Source: Pseudomonas fluvialis
GTDB lineage: Bacteria; Pseudomonadota; Gammaproteobacteria; Pseudomonadales; Pseudomonadaceae
Direction: 5' to 3'
DNA length: 64,000 bases
NCBI RefSeq assembly: GCF_014207935.1
Contig: NZ_JACHLL010000001.1
Span: 124,001-188,000 of the forward strand
Of the stretch, positions 10,914 to 18,732 are shown piece after piece (the stretch's first letter is position 1; every line of letters starts with the position of its first letter). A model generated the notes under the pieces. That model was not told the DNA's origin and did not search any database. It saw nothing but the letters and a program-made list of their open reading frames with translations. The position numbers and the translations under genes were made by a program.

Positions 10914-11306
10914 TTAACGCTTGGAGTACTGCGGACGCTTACGCGCCTTACGCAGACCAACCTTCTTACGCTCCACTTCACGGGCGTCACGAGTGACGTA
11001 GCCCGCTTTGCGCAGAGCCGGACGCAGACTTTCGTCGTAATCCATCAGAGCGCGAGTGATACCGTGACGAATAGCGCCAGCCTGGCCGCTAACACCACCA
11101 CCAACCACGGTCACGTATACATCGAACTTCTCGACGTTACCGGTCAGCTCCAGCGGCTGACGAACCACCATGCGGGCGGTTTCGCGACCGAAGAACTGGT
11201 CCAGAGTGCGGTTGTTGATGGAGATTTTGCCAGTGCCCTGACGCAGGAAGACGCGGGCGGTAGCGGTCTTGCGACGGCCAGTGCCGTAGTTTTGAGTCGC
11301 CGACAT
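10914..11306 (-). CDS. rpsI: 30S ribosomal protein S9
   Basis: Protein of the small subunit head; its extended C-terminal tail reaches the P-site tRNA. The 130-residue product is full length, has the family start [14 protein letters not shown] near residues 8-21 and ends in the conserved SKR tail whose final Arg touches the tRNA anticodon loop. It follows rplM with a 14-base gap, the standard L13-S9 operon, and is closed by the terminator at 10858-10892. Confidence 0.99.
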   Translation of the reverse strand: MSATQNYGTGRRKTATARVFLRQGTGKISINNRTLDQFFGRETARMVVRQPLELTGNVEKFDVYVTVVGGGVSGQAGAIRHGITRALMDYDESLRPALRKAGYVTRDAREVERKKVGLRKARKRPQYSKR

Positions 11307-11320
11307 AATTAACTATCCCG

Positions 11321-11749
11321 TTAGATCTTCAGTTCTTGCGGCTGCTGAGCGGTGTGCGGGTGAACAGCACCCTTGTACACCTTCAGCTTGCGGTACATGT
11401 CACGACCCAGCGGACCTTTCGGCAGCATGCCTTTGACGGCGGTCTCAATGACACGCTCCGGCGCGCGCTGGATCAGCTTCTCGAAGCTGATGGACTTGAT
11501 GCCGCCCGGGAAGCCGGAGTGGCTGTAGTACATCTTGTCGGAGGTCTTGGCGCCAGTGACACGTACCTGCTCGCAGTTGATCACGACGATGTAGTCGCCG
11601 GTATCTACGTGAGGAGTGTACTCAGGCTTGTGCTTGCCGCGCAGGCGGGTAGCAATTTCAGTTGCCAGACGACCCAGGGTCTGACCTGCAGCGTCGACGA
11701 CATACCAGTCGCGCTTAACAGTTTCCGGTTTTGCAGTGAAAGTTTTCAT
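11321..11749 (-). CDS. rplM: 50S ribosomal protein L13
   Basis: Early-assembling large-subunit protein. The 142-residue product is full length and has the family pattern, including [13 protein letters not shown] near residue 18 and the [19 protein letters not shown] block near residue 110. First gene of rplM-rpsI. A sigma-70 promoter lies at 11791-11819 and a short hairpin sits in the leader directly before the ribosome binding site; in other bacteria L13 represses its own leader, and the hairpin could serve that purpose here. Confidence 0.99.
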   Translation of the reverse strand: MKTFTAKPETVKRDWYVVDAAGQTLGRLATEIATRLRGKHKPEYTPHVDTGDYIVVINCEQVRVTGAKTSDKMYYSHSGFPGGIKSISFEKLIQRAPERVIETAVKGMLPKGPLGRDMYRKLKVYKGAVHPHTAQQPQELKI

Positions 11750-11760
11750 TCTTCGTAGCC

Positions 11761-11776
11761 TCAGGGGCCGCCCTGA
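11761..11776 (-). promoter_or_regulatory. Leader hairpin before rplM, possible ribosomal-protein autoregulation site
   Basis: Perfect stem TCAGGG/CCCTGA with a CGGC loop on the minus strand, ending 12 bases before the rplM ATG. It occupies most of the roughly 35-base leader and lies beside the ribosome binding region, a position suited to translational control. Confidence 0.45.
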
Positions 11777-11790
11777 AAATAAGACGGCGA

Positions 11791-11819
11791 ATCATACTGG
11801 ACAGTACTTGCCCTTGCAA
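11791..11819 (-). promoter_or_regulatory. rplM-rpsI promoter
   Basis: Minus-strand -35 TTGCAA (11814-11819), 17-base spacer and -10 TATGAT (11791-11796). Near-consensus -10, as expected for a ribosomal protein operon. Confidence 0.78.
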
Positions 11820-11993
11820 GACAAAGGCAGCCGAAAACAGACACTACTCGGGGGCTCGGGTCAGCGCGTCCGCTACGGCGGGGGTTCGACAGGTTAGGCA
11901 TTCCCATCGAGAGTTCTTTCCGTTCGAGCTAGGCATCCTCGTCGGGAAAGACGCGGCATTATGCCGATTGGCAGAAATTATTCAACCGCAATC

Positions 11994-12024
11994 TGTGCGA
12001 GCAGGCATTTAACCCGCTCGCACA
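11994..12024 (-). terminator. Hairpin after the acyl-CoA dehydrogenase gene
   Basis: Arms TGTGCGAGC and GCTCGCACA (11994-12002 and 12016-12024), just past the stop at 12033. The minus-strand side is followed by GATTGCGG, without a U-run, so termination there is uncertain. The rest of the gap up to the rplM promoter shows no gene. Confidence 0.45.
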
Positions 12025-12032
12025 GGCTCGCC

Positions 12033-13169
12033 TTACAACGAACGGGCGATGATTTCCTTCATGATTTCGTTGGTACCGGCATAGATGCGCTGCACCCGCG
12101 CATCCGCCCAGGCCCGAGCCACCGGGTACTCCCACATGTAGCCGTAGCCGCCATGCAGCTGCACGCACTCATCGAGCACCTTGCACTGCAGGTCAGTACC
12201 CCAGTACTTGAGCATGGCCGCCGTCGGCACATCCAGTTTCTTGTTCAGGTGCAGTTCCAGGCAACGATCAACGAAGACCCGACCGATCTGGATCTCGGTG
12301 GCCATTTCGGCCAGCTTGAAGCGGGTATTCTGGAAATCCGCCACGGACTTGCCAAAGGCCTTGCGCTCACGGGTGTACTCCAGGGTCCATTTAAGTGCCG
12401 CCTCGGCATTGGCCAGCGCACCGATACCCACGGTCAGACGCTCCTGCGGCAGCTCCTGCATCAGGTAGGCGAAGCCCATGCCGGGCTGCCCCAGCAGGTT
12501 TTCCCTGGGCACACGCACATCCTGGAAGAACAGCTCGGAGGTGTCCTGCGCCTTCATACCGACCTTTTCCAGGCGCCTGCCCTTGGAAAAGCCCGGCGTG
12601 CCCGCCTCGACCAGGAACAGGCTGGTGCCCTTGGCACCTGCCTTGGGATCGGTCTTGGCCACCACTATCACCAGATCAGCCAGCCAGCCGTTGGTGATGA
12701 AGGTCTTCGAGCCATTGATCACGTACTCGTCGCCATCCAGCACGGCTGTGGTTTTCACGCCCTGCAGATCGGAGCCAGCCCCCGGCTCGGTCATGGCGAT
12801 AGCAGTGACCATCTCGCCGGAAACCAGCTTGGGCAGGTACTTGAGCTTCTGCGCCTCGGAACCGTAATGAAGAATGTAGGGAGCGACGATGTCCGAATGC
12901 AGGGAAAAACCGATACCGGTCAAGCCCAGGCGGCCGATCTCCTCAATGACTACGGCGCTGTAGAGGAAATCGGCACCCATGCCGCCGTACTCCTCAGGAA
13001 TGTGCGAGCAGAGCATGCCCGCCTCCCCCGCCTTGTTCCAAAGCGCCCGGTCAATATGCCCATCCTTTTCCCATTGGTGATGGAAAGGCACAGCGTCCTG
13101 CTCAAGGAACTTGCGCACGCTGTCGCGGAAGAGTTCGTGGTCGGAGCTGAACAGTGTTCTGGGGATCAT
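12033..13169 (-). CDS. Acyl-CoA dehydrogenase, long-chain/isovaleryl type active site
   Basis: FAD enzyme introducing the alpha,beta double bond into an acyl-CoA; electrons go to ETF. The 378-residue protein has the family blocks AMTEPGAGSDLQG (residues 125-137), FITNG (157-161) and QLHGGYGYMWEYP near residue 335. At the position of the medium-chain catalytic Glu (YEGT) it has Ala (YAGTNEI). Instead, Glu243 in the ELPQERL block aligns with the base used by long-chain and isovaleryl-CoA dehydrogenases. The substrate cannot be read from sequence. It diverges from a DJ-1/AraC regulator, and an 18-base operator-like repeat lies in front of it. Confidence 0.9.
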   Translation of the reverse strand: MIPRTLFSSDHELFRDSVRKFLEQDAVPFHHQWEKDGHIDRALWNKAGEAGMLCSHIPEEYGGMGADFLYSAVVIEEIGRLGLTGIGFSLHSDIVAPYILHYGSEAQKLKYLPKLVSGEMVTAIAMTEPGAGSDLQGVKTTAVLDGDEYVINGSKTFITNGWLADLVIVVAKTDPKAGAKGTSLFLVEAGTPGFSKGRRLEKVGMKAQDTSELFFQDVRVPRENLLGQPGMGFAYLMQELPQERLTVGIGALANAEAALKWTLEYTRERKAFGKSVADFQNTRFKLAEMATEIQIGRVFVDRCLELHLNKKLDVPTAAMLKYWGTDLQCKVLDECVQLHGGYGYMWEYPVARAWADARVQRIYAGTNEIMKEIIARSL

Positions 13170-13215
13170 GGTGACACCTAGTGAGCGGACTTATGAAGTA
13201 AGGCCAATGACTTTA

Positions 13216-13233
13216 ACCAAGCAATCGCTTGGT
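13216..13233. promoter_or_regulatory. Operator-like inverted repeat ACCAAGC-N4-GCTTGGT
   Basis: Perfect 7-base arms with a 4-base spacer, 47 bases upstream of the acyl-CoA dehydrogenase start. On the minus strand TTGACC (a good -35) overlaps one arm and TAAAGT (a -10-like hexamer) follows the other, so a bound protein would block the promoter. The symmetry is typical of TetR-family operators. No TetR gene is in this window. Confidence 0.6.
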
Positions 13234-13295
13234 CAACACTGGACACATGCGCCAAAAAATAAGACGATCCAGCCGTCAACTGACCACTTTACCCT

Positions 13296-13301
13296 TATAA
13301 A
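13296..13301 (+). promoter_or_regulatory. -10 element directly before the DJ-1/AraC regulator
   Basis: TATAAA ends only nine bases before the ATG at 13311, and no Shine-Dalgarno sequence is visible between them. If this -10 is used, the transcript would be leaderless or nearly so. The -35 region has no good match, so the promoter may be weak or activator-dependent. Confidence 0.4.
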
Positions 13302-13310
13302 AATAAAACC

Positions 13311-14309
13311 ATGGCTCCGACATCCGCTCTGCGTCGCATCAGCATCCTGGCCACCGATTGCGTGTTTGCCTCCACCCTGATGCAGGCCAAGGACTTCTTT
13401 CATATGGCCAGCCTGCGCTTTGGCAAGCTGCAGGGCCAGGGCCTGACGCCACAATTCGAAATCCGCCTGATCAGCCCCGACGGTCAACCGGTAAACAGTT
13501 TCAGCGGCGTCGCCATTGCCGTCGATGGCGCCCTGGATGAATCCGACATCGTCATCCTGCCGGCCTTCTGGGGTGACTTTGATGATCTGCTAAGGCGCTA
13601 CCCGCAAATCGCGCCCTGGCTGCGCCAGCGCCACGCGGCCGGCAGCGCCATCTGCGGCGAAGCCACCGGCGTGTTCTGGATGGCCCAGGCCGGCCTGCTG
13701 GATGGCAAGGAAGCGACCACCTACTGGCGCTTCTTCAAGGAGTTCGAGCAGCGCTTCCCCAAGGTTCTGCTCAACCAGGACAAGCACCTGGCCGATGCCG
13801 ACAACCTGTTCAGTGCAGGGGGCGTAACCTCGGCCTGCGACCTGTATATCTACCTGATCGAACGCTACTGCGGCGCCGCCGTGGCCCAGGCCGTGGCACG
13901 CGACACCCTCTACGAAGTGCAGCGCAGCTATACCCCGGGCCGGATCGGCTTTGGCGGCCAGAAACTGCACCGCGATGTGAGCATCCTGCAGATCCAGCAA
14001 TGGCTGGAAGAACACTTCGCCGACAAGTTCCGTTTCGAGGATGTCGCCCGCGACCACGGCATGAGCATCCGCAACTTCATGCGCCGTTTCCAGAGCGCCA
14101 CCGGCGACAAGCCACTGCACTACCTGCAGCGGCTGCGCATCGAAACCGCCAAGAGCCTGCTCTCTTCCACTCGCAAGAGCATCAAGACCATCAGCTACGA
14201 AGTGGGCTACGACGACGCCAGTTTCTTCGCCCGTCTGTTTCGCCAGCACACCCAGCTGTCACCCAACCAGTACCGCCAGCAGTACCGGCAGAAAGACGCC
14301 CATCCCTAG
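13311..14309 (+). CDS. GlxA-type transcriptional regulator: DJ-1/PfpI-like domain plus AraC helix-turn-helix
   Basis: The 332-residue protein has an N-terminal class I glutamine amidotransferase-like (DJ-1/PfpI) domain at about residues 8-190 and a C-terminal AraC double helix-turn-helix at about 225-325. The nucleophile-elbow position holds Cys115 in AICGEATG, but there is no sign of an enzymatic triad, as is usual for these sensors. Pseudomonas relatives respond to carnitine, glycine betaine, arginine or similar small molecules; the ligand here is unknown. The start precedes the first beta strand (RRISILATDC). Divergent from the acyl-CoA dehydrogenase, which it may control. Confidence 0.88.
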   Translation: MAPTSALRRISILATDCVFASTLMQAKDFFHMASLRFGKLQGQGLTPQFEIRLISPDGQPVNSFSGVAIAVDGALDESDIVILPAFWGDFDDLLRRYPQIAPWLRQRHAAGSAICGEATGVFWMAQAGLLDGKEATTYWRFFKEFEQRFPKVLLNQDKHLADADNLFSAGGVTSACDLYIYLIERYCGAAVAQAVARDTLYEVQRSYTPGRIGFGGQKLHRDVSILQIQQWLEEHFADKFRFEDVARDHGMSIRNFMRRFQSATGDKPLHYLQRLRIETAKSLLSSTRKSIKTISYEVGYDDASFFARLFRQHTQLSPNQYRQQYRQKDAHP

Positions 14310-14315
14310 GATGGG
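14299..14315 (+). terminator. Short hairpin spanning the regulator stop codon
   Basis: Perfect 7-base arms CCCATCC and GGATGGG around CTA; the TAG stop (14307-14309) lies across the loop and 3' arm. No U-run follows. The next promoter begins at 14316, immediately after it. Confidence 0.35.
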
Positions 14316-14343
14316 TTGGACCAGGCGCAGACGCCCCTATGAT
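14316..14343 (+). promoter_or_regulatory. Promoter of the secreted TPR-like protein gene
   Basis: -35 TTGGAC (14316-14321), 16-base spacer and -10 TATGAT (14338-14343). It starts seven bases after the upstream stop codon and gives a leader of about 45 bases. Confidence 0.65.
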
Positions 14344-14394
14344 CGGCGCAACCCTCCGGGGATTGTCCGACAACTACAAGAACAGGTTACCGTC

Positions 14395-15360
14395 ATGCGC
14401 CGCACTCTCTTTGCCCTGCTCGCCACCTGCAGCCTGGCTGCCCACGCCAACGACAACTGGAAGCCCTTCCCGCTCGACCAGCAGGCCTACGACTACTCGG
14501 GCGAGAAGCTGCGCCAGGCCTGGCCACAACTGACCCGCGGCTTCGGCCCCAACTACCCGTTCCCGGATGCCGACTACATCGTCACCATGGCCACAAAGTA
14601 CCCCAAGGCCCTGGAGTTGACCGTAGCCGGTGGCACAGGCTTTAGCGGCAAGCCGGAAGAAGCCGAAATCTATGCCGCCAAACTGCAGGATGTCTGGCGT
14701 AGCACCTTCCGTGGCGATTTCGCCAAAGCCAAGGCTGACGGCCTCAAGCTCGGCGTGGGCGGGCAGATTCCGGCGATGTTCTCCCAGGTGATCTACGCCC
14801 TGTTCATGGAAAGCAATCAGCAGGAAAAACACCGCCTGCTGGAAGAAGTCATCGACTACACCGACAAGGCCGGTGACCTGGTGCAGGCCGACGTCGCCGC
14901 CCAGTTCGGCCGCGTTTATGCCAAGGCCCGCCTGGGCGAAGAACTGTCGGTGCCGGTGGTGCTCAAGCGCGGCTACACCAGCCAGATCCCCAAAGAGCTT
15001 GATGCCCTGCTGGCCAAGCAGCCCAACCAGCCGTTCGCCCTTGCCCTGTATGGCGGCTATGAAGCCGGCGTGATCCGCAAGGTGGGTTCGATGGTCGGCC
15101 GCATGACCTACGGCGTCAGCGCCGACAAGATGGAGCAATACTTCGGCCGCTCGTTCCGCGCCAAGGACGACCTGCCAATCGGCCACTACGAGTACGCCAA
15201 TGCCCTCGGCTACGTGTACGGCGACGACGAGGAAGACAAGGCCCTGCAGCACCTGCAGAAAGCCGTGGCGATCAAGCCGATCAATGCCATGGAAGCCCTG
15301 GAAGTGGCCCACGCCCAGAAGCTGCTCAAGCAGTACCAGGCGCAACTGGCCAGCAACTAA
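14395..15360 (+). CDS. Conserved periplasmic protein with TPR-like C-terminal helices, function unknown
   Basis: I do not recognise a named family. The 321-residue product has a clear Sec signal (MRRTLFALLATCSLAAHA, cleavage after residue 18 or nearby) and no membrane segment afterwards. Mature residues start with NDNWKPFPLDQQAYDYSG. The second half is rich in helices; residues 280-315 (EEDKALQHLQKAVAIKPINAM) read as one TPR unit. It stands alone with its own promoter and a strong terminator shared with zapE. A homologue occupies the same place in P. aeruginosa as far as I recall. A scaffold or assembly role in the periplasm is only a guess. Confidence 0.75.
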   Translation: MRRTLFALLATCSLAAHANDNWKPFPLDQQAYDYSGEKLRQAWPQLTRGFGPNYPFPDADYIVTMATKYPKALELTVAGGTGFSGKPEEAEIYAAKLQDVWRSTFRGDFAKAKADGLKLGVGGQIPAMFSQVIYALFMESNQQEKHRLLEEVIDYTDKAGDLVQADVAAQFGRVYAKARLGEELSVPVVLKRGYTSQIPKELDALLAKQPNQPFALALYGGYEAGVIRKVGSMVGRMTYGVSADKMEQYFGRSFRAKDDLPIGHYEYANALGYVYGDDEEDKALQHLQKAVAIKPINAMEALEVAHAQKLLKQYQAQLASN

Positions 15361-15373
15361 ACCTGCGAGCAAC

Positions 15374-15402
15374 AAAAAGGGCAGCCCATGGGCTGCCCTT
15401 TT
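15374..15402. terminator. Bidirectional terminator between the TPR-like gene and zapE
   Basis: Perfect repeat: AAAAGGGCAGCCC and GGGCTGCCCTTT around a two-base centre, with A and T tracts on both sides. It ends both converging transcripts. Confidence 0.93.
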
Positions 15403-15417
15403 GCATTTCCGCTCGCG

Positions 15418-16512
15418 TTACGGCTTGTGCGGACGCGAGAGAAACTCGTGAGACTGCATCTCCAGCAAACGACTGAGGGTGCGCTGGAACTCGAAGCTCA
15501 GGCGCCCGCCGGTGTACAGATCCTTCAACTCCACCTCGGCGGAGATGATCAGCTTGACGTTGCGGTCGTAGAACTCGTCCACCAGATTGATGAAGCGCCG
15601 CGCCATATCGTCCTTGGCCACGCCCATCTGCTCGACGTTGGCCAGGATCACCGCGTGATAGATCTTGCCCAGCTCGATATAGTCGTTCTGGCTGCGCGGG
15701 CCGTCGCACAGCTCGCGGAACTCGAACCAGGCGACGTCATCGCCTTCCTTGCGCGCCATGATCGCGCGGTTCTCGATCATCAGCGCCTTGTTCTCTTCCA
15801 CCGTGCAGTGTTCCGGCAGCAGGCTGCGGAAGCTCTTGTCCAGGCTGATCTCGGCTTCGGCATCCAGCGGCCAGTGGAACAGTTCGGCCTGCTCCAGGGC
15901 CCGCAGACGGTAATCCACACCGCTGTCGACGTTGACGATCTCGGTGTGCTCCTTGAGCAGCGCAATTGCCGGCAGGAAGCGCGCGCGCTGCAGACCGTCC
16001 TTGTACAGACCGTCCGGCACGATGTTGGAGGTGGCTACCAGGCTCACGCCGTTCTTGAACAGCTCGTCGAGCAACGTGGCGAGAATCATCGCGTCGGTGA
16101 TGTCGCTGACGAAGAACTCATCGAAGCAGATCACCCGCGCCTCGTCGGCGAAGCGCTTGCCGATGATGGTCAGCGGGTTCTTCTCACCCTTGAGGGTCTT
16201 CATTTCCTCGTGCACACGCTTCATGAAGCGGTGAAAGTGCGTGCGCATCTTCTGTTCGAACGGCAGGGCATCGAAGAAGGTATCGACCAGATAGGTCTTG
16301 CCACGGCCCACACCGCCCCAGAAATAGACGCCCTTGATCGGCCCCTGGCGCTTCTTGCCGAACAGTTTGCCAAGCAGGCCGGTGCCGCCCTGGGAACTGG
16401 CCACCAGGTCGTCATAGAGACGCTGCAGATGACGGACGGCATTTTCCTGCGCCGCATCGTGGAAGAAGTCCGGCCGCTTGAGGTCGGCCTGATAGCGCTC
16501 GAGGGGAGTCAT
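15418..16512 (-). CDS. zapE: Cell division ATPase ZapE (AFG1/LACE1 family)
   Basis: Peripheral AAA-like ATPase that joins the divisome late in E. coli and affects FtsZ ring stability. From ATG 16512 the protein is 364 aa, the usual length, with the Walker A GGVGRGKT at residues 66-73 and Walker B ICFDEFFVSD near residue 130. An upstream in-frame extension exists but lacks a ribosome binding site; a GGGGAGT precedes the chosen start. It has its own predicted promoter, which lies inside the trpS terminator. Confidence 0.95.
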   Translation of the reverse strand: MTPLERYQADLKRPDFFHDAAQENAVRHLQRLYDDLVASSQGGTGLLGKLFGKKRQGPIKGVYFWGGVGRGKTYLVDTFFDALPFEQKMRTHFHRFMKRVHEEMKTLKGEKNPLTIIGKRFADEARVICFDEFFVSDITDAMILATLLDELFKNGVSLVATSNIVPDGLYKDGLQRARFLPAIALLKEHTEIVNVDSGVDYRLRALEQAELFHWPLDAEAEISLDKSFRSLLPEHCTVEENKALMIENRAIMARKEGDDVAWFEFRELCDGPRSQNDYIELGKIYHAVILANVEQMGVAKDDMARRFINLVDEFYDRNVKLIISAEVELKDLYTGGRLSFEFQRTLSRLLEMQSHEFLSRPHKP

Positions 16513-16531
16513 ATTCGTTAGCCGGGCAAGT

Positions 16532-16565
16532 AAAAACGGGGGCGCCACTTTAGCGACGCCCCCGT
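16532..16565 (-). terminator. trpS terminator
   Basis: Minus-strand hairpin with GC-rich arms (ACGGGGGCG at 16557-16565, CGCCCCCGT at 16536-16544) followed by five U. It lies 34 bases after the trpS stop. The predicted zapE -10 hexamer is in its loop. Confidence 0.85.
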
Positions 16566-16575
16566 TGCTTGGCAA
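16547..16575 (-). promoter_or_regulatory. zapE promoter embedded in the trpS terminator
   Basis: Minus-strand -35 TTGCCA (16570-16575), 17-base spacer and -10 TAAAGT (16547-16552). The -10 sits in the terminator loop; RNA starting from it would hold only the 3' arm and could not fold the terminator. Confidence 0.6.
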
Positions 16576-16598
16576 TCCACCAGTGGTCTGGCGGCGCT

Positions 16599-17945
16599 TT
16601 ATTCCTGCGGCGTCAGCGCCTCGCGCAGACGGGCAATAGCAGCCTCACGGGCCGCGGCATCGGCAAAGGCCGGACTCTCGGCCACACAGGCACCGTCCAG
16701 CCAAACGGCAAACCCGGCGCCCTGCTCACGCACATCCAGCGCCTCGCCCGACTGCAGGCGTTTGTTGACCTGCCCGGCGGTCTTGCCATCGGCGAAGGCG
16801 ACCGACAGCAGCAACTGCTCACCAGCCGCGTCCAGCAGACGGAAACGGAAGCTGCCCTCTTCGTCGCGGAAGCTGACAAAACGCGCGGACTTGGCCGCCT
16901 TTTTCTTCTCACCACCAGCCACACCGACCTGCTCGCGGAACGAGCGCAGGCCCACTGCCTCGCGCAGCTCACCGAGGAACGGGGTAGCCGTCTTGCGCGC
17001 CTTGGCCGCGCCGGCAAGAAGAATGTCCTCCAGGTCGGACGGGCGCTCGATCAGCGCGTGGTAACGCTCGCGCGCTTCACCCAGTTCGTTGTCGAGCAGC
17101 GTGAACAGCGCCTGCTTGGCCTCACCCCAGGCCAGGCCGCCCTCCAGTTCGGCACGGAAAGCCGCCTGCTGCTCCGCCGTGGCGAAGGCCTGATACAGAG
17201 TGAACAGGTGCGAGCTATCGGCATCCTTCGGCTCACCCGGCAGGCGCGAGTCGGTGACAATGCGGGCAATGGCATCCTTGAGCTGCTTGGCCGTGCCAAA
17301 CAGCGGGATGGTGTTGTCGTAGCTCTTGCTCATCTTGCGGCCATCGAGGCCAGGCAGGGTCGCCACGCTTTCCTCGATCACCGCCTCGGGCAGGGTGAAC
17401 AGCTCGCGCCCCTTGCCGAACAGGTGGTTGAAGCGCTGGCCGATATCGCGCGCCATCTCCACATGCTGAATCTGGTCGCGACCGACCGGCACCTTGTGCG
17501 CGTTGAACATCAGGATGTCCGCCGCCATCAGCACCGGGTAGCTGAACAGGCCCATGGTCACGCCGGCATCCGGGTCTTCGCCGGCCTCAACGTTCTTGTC
17601 CACCGAGGCTTTGTAGGCATGGGCGCGATTGAGCAGGCCCTTGCCGGCGACACAGGTGAGCAGCCAGGTCAGCTCGGGAATCTCGGGAATGTCCGACTGG
17701 CGGTAGAAGGTCGCCTTGTCCACGTCCAGACCGCAGGCCAGCCAGGTGGCGGCGATTTCCAGACGCGAGCGCTGGATGCGTACCGGATCATCGCACTTGA
17801 TCAGCGCGTGGTAGTCGGCGAGGAAATAGAACGAGTCGGCATCGGCCGCACGGCTGGCCACAATGGCCGGGCGAATGGCGCCGGCGTAGTTGCCCAGATG
17901 GGGAGTACCAGTGGTGGTGATGCCGGTAAGAATGCGGGTGGTCAT
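16599..17945 (-). CDS. trpS: Tryptophan-tRNA ligase with C-terminal extension
   Basis: Class Ic aminoacyl-tRNA synthetase charging tRNA-Trp. Start at ATG 17945 gives 448 aa. The HIGH-type signature TGTPHLGN is at residues 12-19 and KMSKS at 204-208, both intact. Many bacterial TrpRS are about 330 aa; this one continues for about 100 residues after the catalytic core. That tail contains [16 protein letters not shown] and [20 protein letters not shown], resembling the small YegP/DUF1508 fold. The long form is the usual one in Pseudomonas. Downstream of a small hydrolase gene with a 30-base gap. Confidence 0.97.
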   Translation of the reverse strand: MTTRILTGITTTGTPHLGNYAGAIRPAIVASRAADADSFYFLADYHALIKCDDPVRIQRSRLEIAATWLACGLDVDKATFYRQSDIPEIPELTWLLTCVAGKGLLNRAHAYKASVDKNVEAGEDPDAGVTMGLFSYPVLMAADILMFNAHKVPVGRDQIQHVEMARDIGQRFNHLFGKGRELFTLPEAVIEESVATLPGLDGRKMSKSYDNTIPLFGTAKQLKDAIARIVTDSRLPGEPKDADSSHLFTLYQAFATAEQQAAFRAELEGGLAWGEAKQALFTLLDNELGEARERYHALIERPSDLEDILLAGAAKARKTATPFLGELREAVGLRSFREQVGVAGGEKKKAAKSARFVSFRDEEGSFRFRLLDAAGEQLLLSVAFADGKTAGQVNKRLQSGEALDVREQGAGFAVWLDGACVAESPAFADAAAREAAIARLREALTPQE

Positions 17946-17975
17946 GGCGGGTCGCTTGTCAGACTGCAATCGGGA

Positions 17976-18605
17976 TCAGAGGCGCGGCAGAACGAGCTCT
18001 TTGAGCTCGACCAGCTTGCCGTGAAAAAAGTGGCCGCATTCTGCCACTTTCAGCAGCTCATGGGCACGGGGCAGCGCATGCGACCAGGCATACACCAGCG
18101 CCGGGTCTATCACTTCATCCTGCTCCGGCTGAATCAGGGTCAGCTCGGCCCGCTGTGCCAGCGGCGTGTCAGCAGGCAGGCGCACCACGGCCGGCGCCAC
18201 CATGAACAGTCGCTTGACCGCCACGCCCTGCTGCTCCAGCCGCCCGGCCAGGCTGGCGGCGACAAAACCACCGAAGGAAAAGCCCAGCAGCGTCAGCGGC
18301 AGATCAGGGTGCTGCTCGTGCAGCCACTGCGCCGCCGCGGCCGCATCATCCACCTCGCCCTGGGCCATGTCATGCACACCGGCACTGGCACCGACACCCC
18401 GGTAGTTGAAGCGCAGCGTGCTGTAACCGGCATCACGGGCGGTGCGCTGCAGGGTCGAGATGACCTTGTTGAGCATGGTGCCGCCCTGTACCGGATTGGG
18501 GTGACACAGCAGCACCATGCCCCTGGCACCCTCTACAGGCAGGTACAGGGCTTCCAGCGGCCCGCAGGGGCCTTCGAGCGAAATGGGGGTTTCACGAACT
18601 AACAA
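17976..18605 (-). CDS. Alpha/beta hydrolase of unknown substrate
   Basis: The 209-residue protein is a small alpha/beta hydrolase of the YpfH/DUF-type 'alpha/beta superfamily hydrolase' group. The nucleophile elbow GFSFGG places Ser110; Asp163 (EQDEV) and His192 (GHFFHG) fit the rest of the triad, and HPNP (35-38) with GG (41-42) forms the oxyanion side. Substrate unknown. The start is a TTG at 18603-18605, supported by a CGGAG seven bases upstream; no better ATG exists. It leads into trpS and diverges from zapG. Confidence 0.85.
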   Translation of the reverse strand: MLVRETPISLEGPCGPLEALYLPVEGARGMVLLCHPNPVQGGTMLNKVISTLQRTARDAGYSTLRFNYRGVGASAGVHDMAQGEVDDAAAAAQWLHEQHPDLPLTLLGFSFGGFVAASLAGRLEQQGVAVKRLFMVAPAVVRLPADTPLAQRAELTLIQPEQDEVIDPALVYAWSHALPRAHELLKVAECGHFFHGKLVELKELVLPRL

Positions 18606-18732
18606 CGGGATACTCCGTGACCCTGGGACGGGCCGACACGTCTTCGATTAGCACAAGCAGGCTTGCATCGCGGTATACAGCGCGGTTTTGAGCCGTTAAC
18701 GTAAAGCAAAGCCGCCTACAGAGGAAGGATTC

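Noticed and set aside
16569..18602. A long plus-strand open frame (about 677 codons) opposite trpS and the hydrolase gene
   Set aside because: It is the mirror of well-supported genes on the other strand, has low-complexity composition (Arg, Gln, Gly, His rich) typical of antisense frames in high-GC DNA, and matches no known family.
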